NCBI GenBank assembly: GCA_036399835.1
Contig: DASWMI010000147.1
Location: 1 to 53,205, forward strand
Reading direction: 5' to 3'
Length of the DNA stretch: 53,205 nucleotides
DNA from: DASYML01 sp036399835
GTDB lineage: Bacteria > Acidobacteriota > Blastocatellia > Pyrinomonadales > Pyrinomonadaceae
Both the position numbers and the translations under genes were made by a program. Below the pieces are notes generated by a model that saw only the letters and a program-made list of their open reading frames with translations, did no database searches and had not been told where the DNA came from. Positions within the stretch are counted from its first letter, which is position 1. The number at the start of each line of letters is the position of its first letter. Of this stretch, positions 51,604 to 53,205 are shown in pieces.

Positions 51604-53205
51604 CTCCTGACGCCCTTTCTTCATGTCTTTTACGTTCAACTGCAAACGCGTGCGTCCCTGCCAGGTATTCGGCTCAAGGGTATAAGCCAGTTCGATGCTC
51701 TCGCGGGGGCCGGGCGTTTGCTCCATCTGTTCAACGCCGTCCCACCAGACTGCCTCAAACGAACGATTATCGTCATCGGCCAGCATCATCTTGAGGTGAC
51801 GTTCCTTCATCACGCGCGGCGCTGAAACGAGGCGCAGCCCGCGTGTCAGAAAGACGGGGCGCGGATGACACGCGCCGTAAGGCTCAAGCGCGCGCAGCTC
51901 TTCCGCGAGCTGAAGCGTGACGGCTGCGGCTGGCAACTCGGCTTCAATCCGCAGCGAGGGCTGTAGGTCTTCAGCACACAGGCAGCCAGCCGCGTGTTCG
52001 TTCAAGCGGCGGCGCAATTCGGCTATCTGACCGCGCTTGATTGCCAGCCCTGCGGCATGCGAATGGCCGCCGAACTGCTCGAAGAGGTCCGCGCAGGCCG
52101 TCAGGCCGTTGAGCAGGTGATAGGCTTCTATGCTCCGCGCAGAGCCGTGGCCCACTTCGTCTTCAAACGAGATGATGATGCAAGGGCGGTTGAGCTTTTC
52201 GGCTATCTTCGAGGCGGCGATGCCGATCACGCCCCTGTGCCAGCCGTCGCCGGCGATGACCGCGACGTGCGAAGAGCCGTGCGCGTCTCGCGTAGATTCA
52301 AACTCGGCCAGCGCGAGCTTGACGATCTGGCTCTGGACCAGTTGGCGCTCGCGGTTACGCTCTTCCAGATGCTGCGCCAGTCGCCTCGCCTCCACAGGCT
52401 CGGTCGCTTCAAACAACTCTACGACGGCGCGTGCGGCGTCCATCCTGCCAGCCGCGTTGATTCTTGGACCAAGACGAAACCCCAGGTCAGTCGTCGTCAT
52501 CCCCCGTCCGTCGCCGCAGCCCGCGACCTCCATCAACGCACGCAACCCCGGATTAGTCGCCCGAGGCAAATCCGCCAGCCCGAGCGCGACGATAGTTCTA
52601 TTCTCGCCAATCAGCGGCGCGACATCCGCGACCGTCCCGATGGCGACCATCTTGAGAAATCCGGCGACCAGGTGTTCGCGCCCGCGTGCGCGCAGCAACG
52701 CGTGTATGAGCTTAAAGGCGACGCCCACCCCTGCCAGATTCTTGTCCGGGTAAGGGCAGCCGCGCTGGTTCGGGTTGAGCACGGCATAGGCCGGAGGCGA
52801 GCCTTCCGCCTCGTCCGGCTGGTGATGGTCCGTGACGATGACATCAAGGCCCTGCTCCTTGGCCCAGATGAGCGGCTCGTGCGCGCGTATGCCGCAATCC
52901 ACGCTGACGATGAGCCTATAGCCTTCGGTCCAGGCCTCTTCGAGCGCGGCCTGCCGTATGCCGTAGCCTTCCGTGAAACGATGCGGGACGTGATAGCCGG
53001 TGCGCGCGCCCAGAAGCTGCAAGGCTTTGCGCAGGACGACCGTGCCGGTCGTGCCATCCACGTCGTAATCGCCGTAGACCATGATACGCTCGCCGTTATC
53101 AATGGCGCGCAGCAGACGCTCGACGGCCCGCTCCATGCCGAGCATTAACAAAGGCTCGTGCAACTGGTCCAGAGACGGGCGCAGAAACTTGCGCGCCGCA
53201 TCCTC
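51601..53205 (-). CDS. recJ: Single-stranded-DNA-specific exonuclease RecJ (partial, start off right edge)
   Basis: 5'-3' single-strand exonuclease of RecF-pathway repair and mismatch repair. 534 codons are in the window; the frame is open to the right edge and continues upstream of LHEPLLMLGM (ARKFLRPSLDQ), typical of residues about 35-60 of RecJ. Catalytic DHH motifs are visible: VYGDYDVDGTTGTV, VSVDCGIRAHEP and VIVTDHHQPDE. The DHHA1 domain has GGHSHAAGLAI, and an OB-fold C-terminus follows. The N-terminus is missing because of the window, not mutation. It is upstream of the LptCA fusion on the same strand. Confidence 0.96.
   Translation of the reverse strand, partial: EDAARKFLRPSLDQLHEPLLMLGMERAVERLLRAIDNGERIMVYGDYDVDGTTGTVVLRKALQLLGARTGYHVPHRFTEGYGIRQAALEEAWTEGYRLIVSVDCGIRAHEPLIWAKEQGLDVIVTDHHQPDEAEGSPPAYAVLNPNQRGCPYPDKNLAGVGVAFKLIHALLRARGREHLVAGFLKMVAIGTVADVAPLIGENRTIVALGLADLPRATNPGLRALMEVAGCGDGRGMTTTDLGFRLGPRINAAGRMDAARAVVELFEATEPVEARRLAQHLEERNRERQLVQSQIVKLALAEFESTRDAHGSSHVAVIAGDGWHRGVIGIAASKIAEKLNRPCIIISFEDEVGHGSARSIEAYHLLNGLTACADLFEQFGGHSHAAGLAIKRGQIAELRRRLNEHAAGCLCAEDLQPSLRIEAELPAAAVTLQLAEELRALEPYGACHPRPVFLTRGLRLVSAPRVMKERHLKMMLADDDNRSFEAVWWDGVEQMEQTPGPRESIELAYTLEPNTWQGRTRLQLNVKDMKKGRQE

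Noticed and set aside
51994..53148. 384-codon open frame antisense to recJ
   Set aside because: The composition is an antisense shadow (Arg/Ala/Asp-rich, no motif). The recJ motifs fix the coding strand.

Overview
The window looks like a chromosomal segment from a Gram-negative member of the Acidobacteriota, probably near Blastocatellia/Pyrinomonadales. This is inferred from protein content and was not checked against a database. Pointers are genes for KDO synthesis and LPS export, a VWFA protein of the type common in acidobacteria, a Ser/Thr kinase with an N-terminal zinc ribbon, Asn/Thr-rich lipoproteins and GC-rich codon use. I see no phage, transposase, integron or CRISPR array. The genes are mostly core metabolism and envelope functions.

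Layout. 1-1310: an edge-truncated lipoprotein, tRNA-Gly(CCC) and a single-domain response regulator. 1430-5164: kdsC, a peptidase-like TPR protein and kdsA. 5359-10711: a membrane Ser/Thr kinase, a GNAT acetyltransferase, pyrG, a small membrane protein and kdsB. 10946-14090 (+): a cysteine synthase/CBS-type enzyme, a cystathionine gamma-synthase/lyase-type enzyme and a PP2C phosphatase. 14454-20836: a LolA-like secreted protein, NfeD, proline dehydrogenase, an HD protein, an acyl-CoA dehydrogenase and the VWFA protein. 21245-25272 (+): hemX-like ccsA, hemA, hemC and hemD, followed by an NtrC-type regulator, an alkaline-phosphatase-superfamily enzyme and an MFS carrier. 29346-34555 (-): a zinc-ribbon membrane protein, a TPR protein, a ribbon-helix-helix protein, RNase P RNA, a glycosyltransferase/acyltransferase pair and a CPBP protease. 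34639-40906 (-): a TPR/DUF11 protein, a Wza-like SLBB protein and an AMIN/beta-barrel protein, a likely export or envelope-assembly group. 41139-53205 (-): ptsI, ptsH, an EIIA(Man)-type protein, rapZ, hprK, hpf, rpoN, lptB, a giant LptC/LptA fusion and the 3' part of recJ.

The genes tie together in three ways. KdsA, KdsC and KdsB make CMP-KDO, while LptB and LptCA export the finished LPS. PtsI, HPr, EIIA, HprK and RapZ form a phosphorelay with no sugar permease in sight, next to sigma-54 (RpoN), for which an NtrC-type activator is also present. The kinase and PP2C phosphatase supply Hanks-type phosphorylation signalling.

The most unusual signal lies outside the genes. More than a dozen spacers hold imperfect inverted repeats built from 7-10 bp words. 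Examples are TGACAGG, GATGAAGG, GAGTCTG, TGATGAG and AACTGAAA. The word differs from locus to locus, but the two arms at one locus are complementary. Several arms run into the stop codons of neighbouring genes. They resemble the short tandemly repeated repetitive (STRR) sequences of cyanobacteria, folded into hairpins, and fall into at least three alignable subfamilies.
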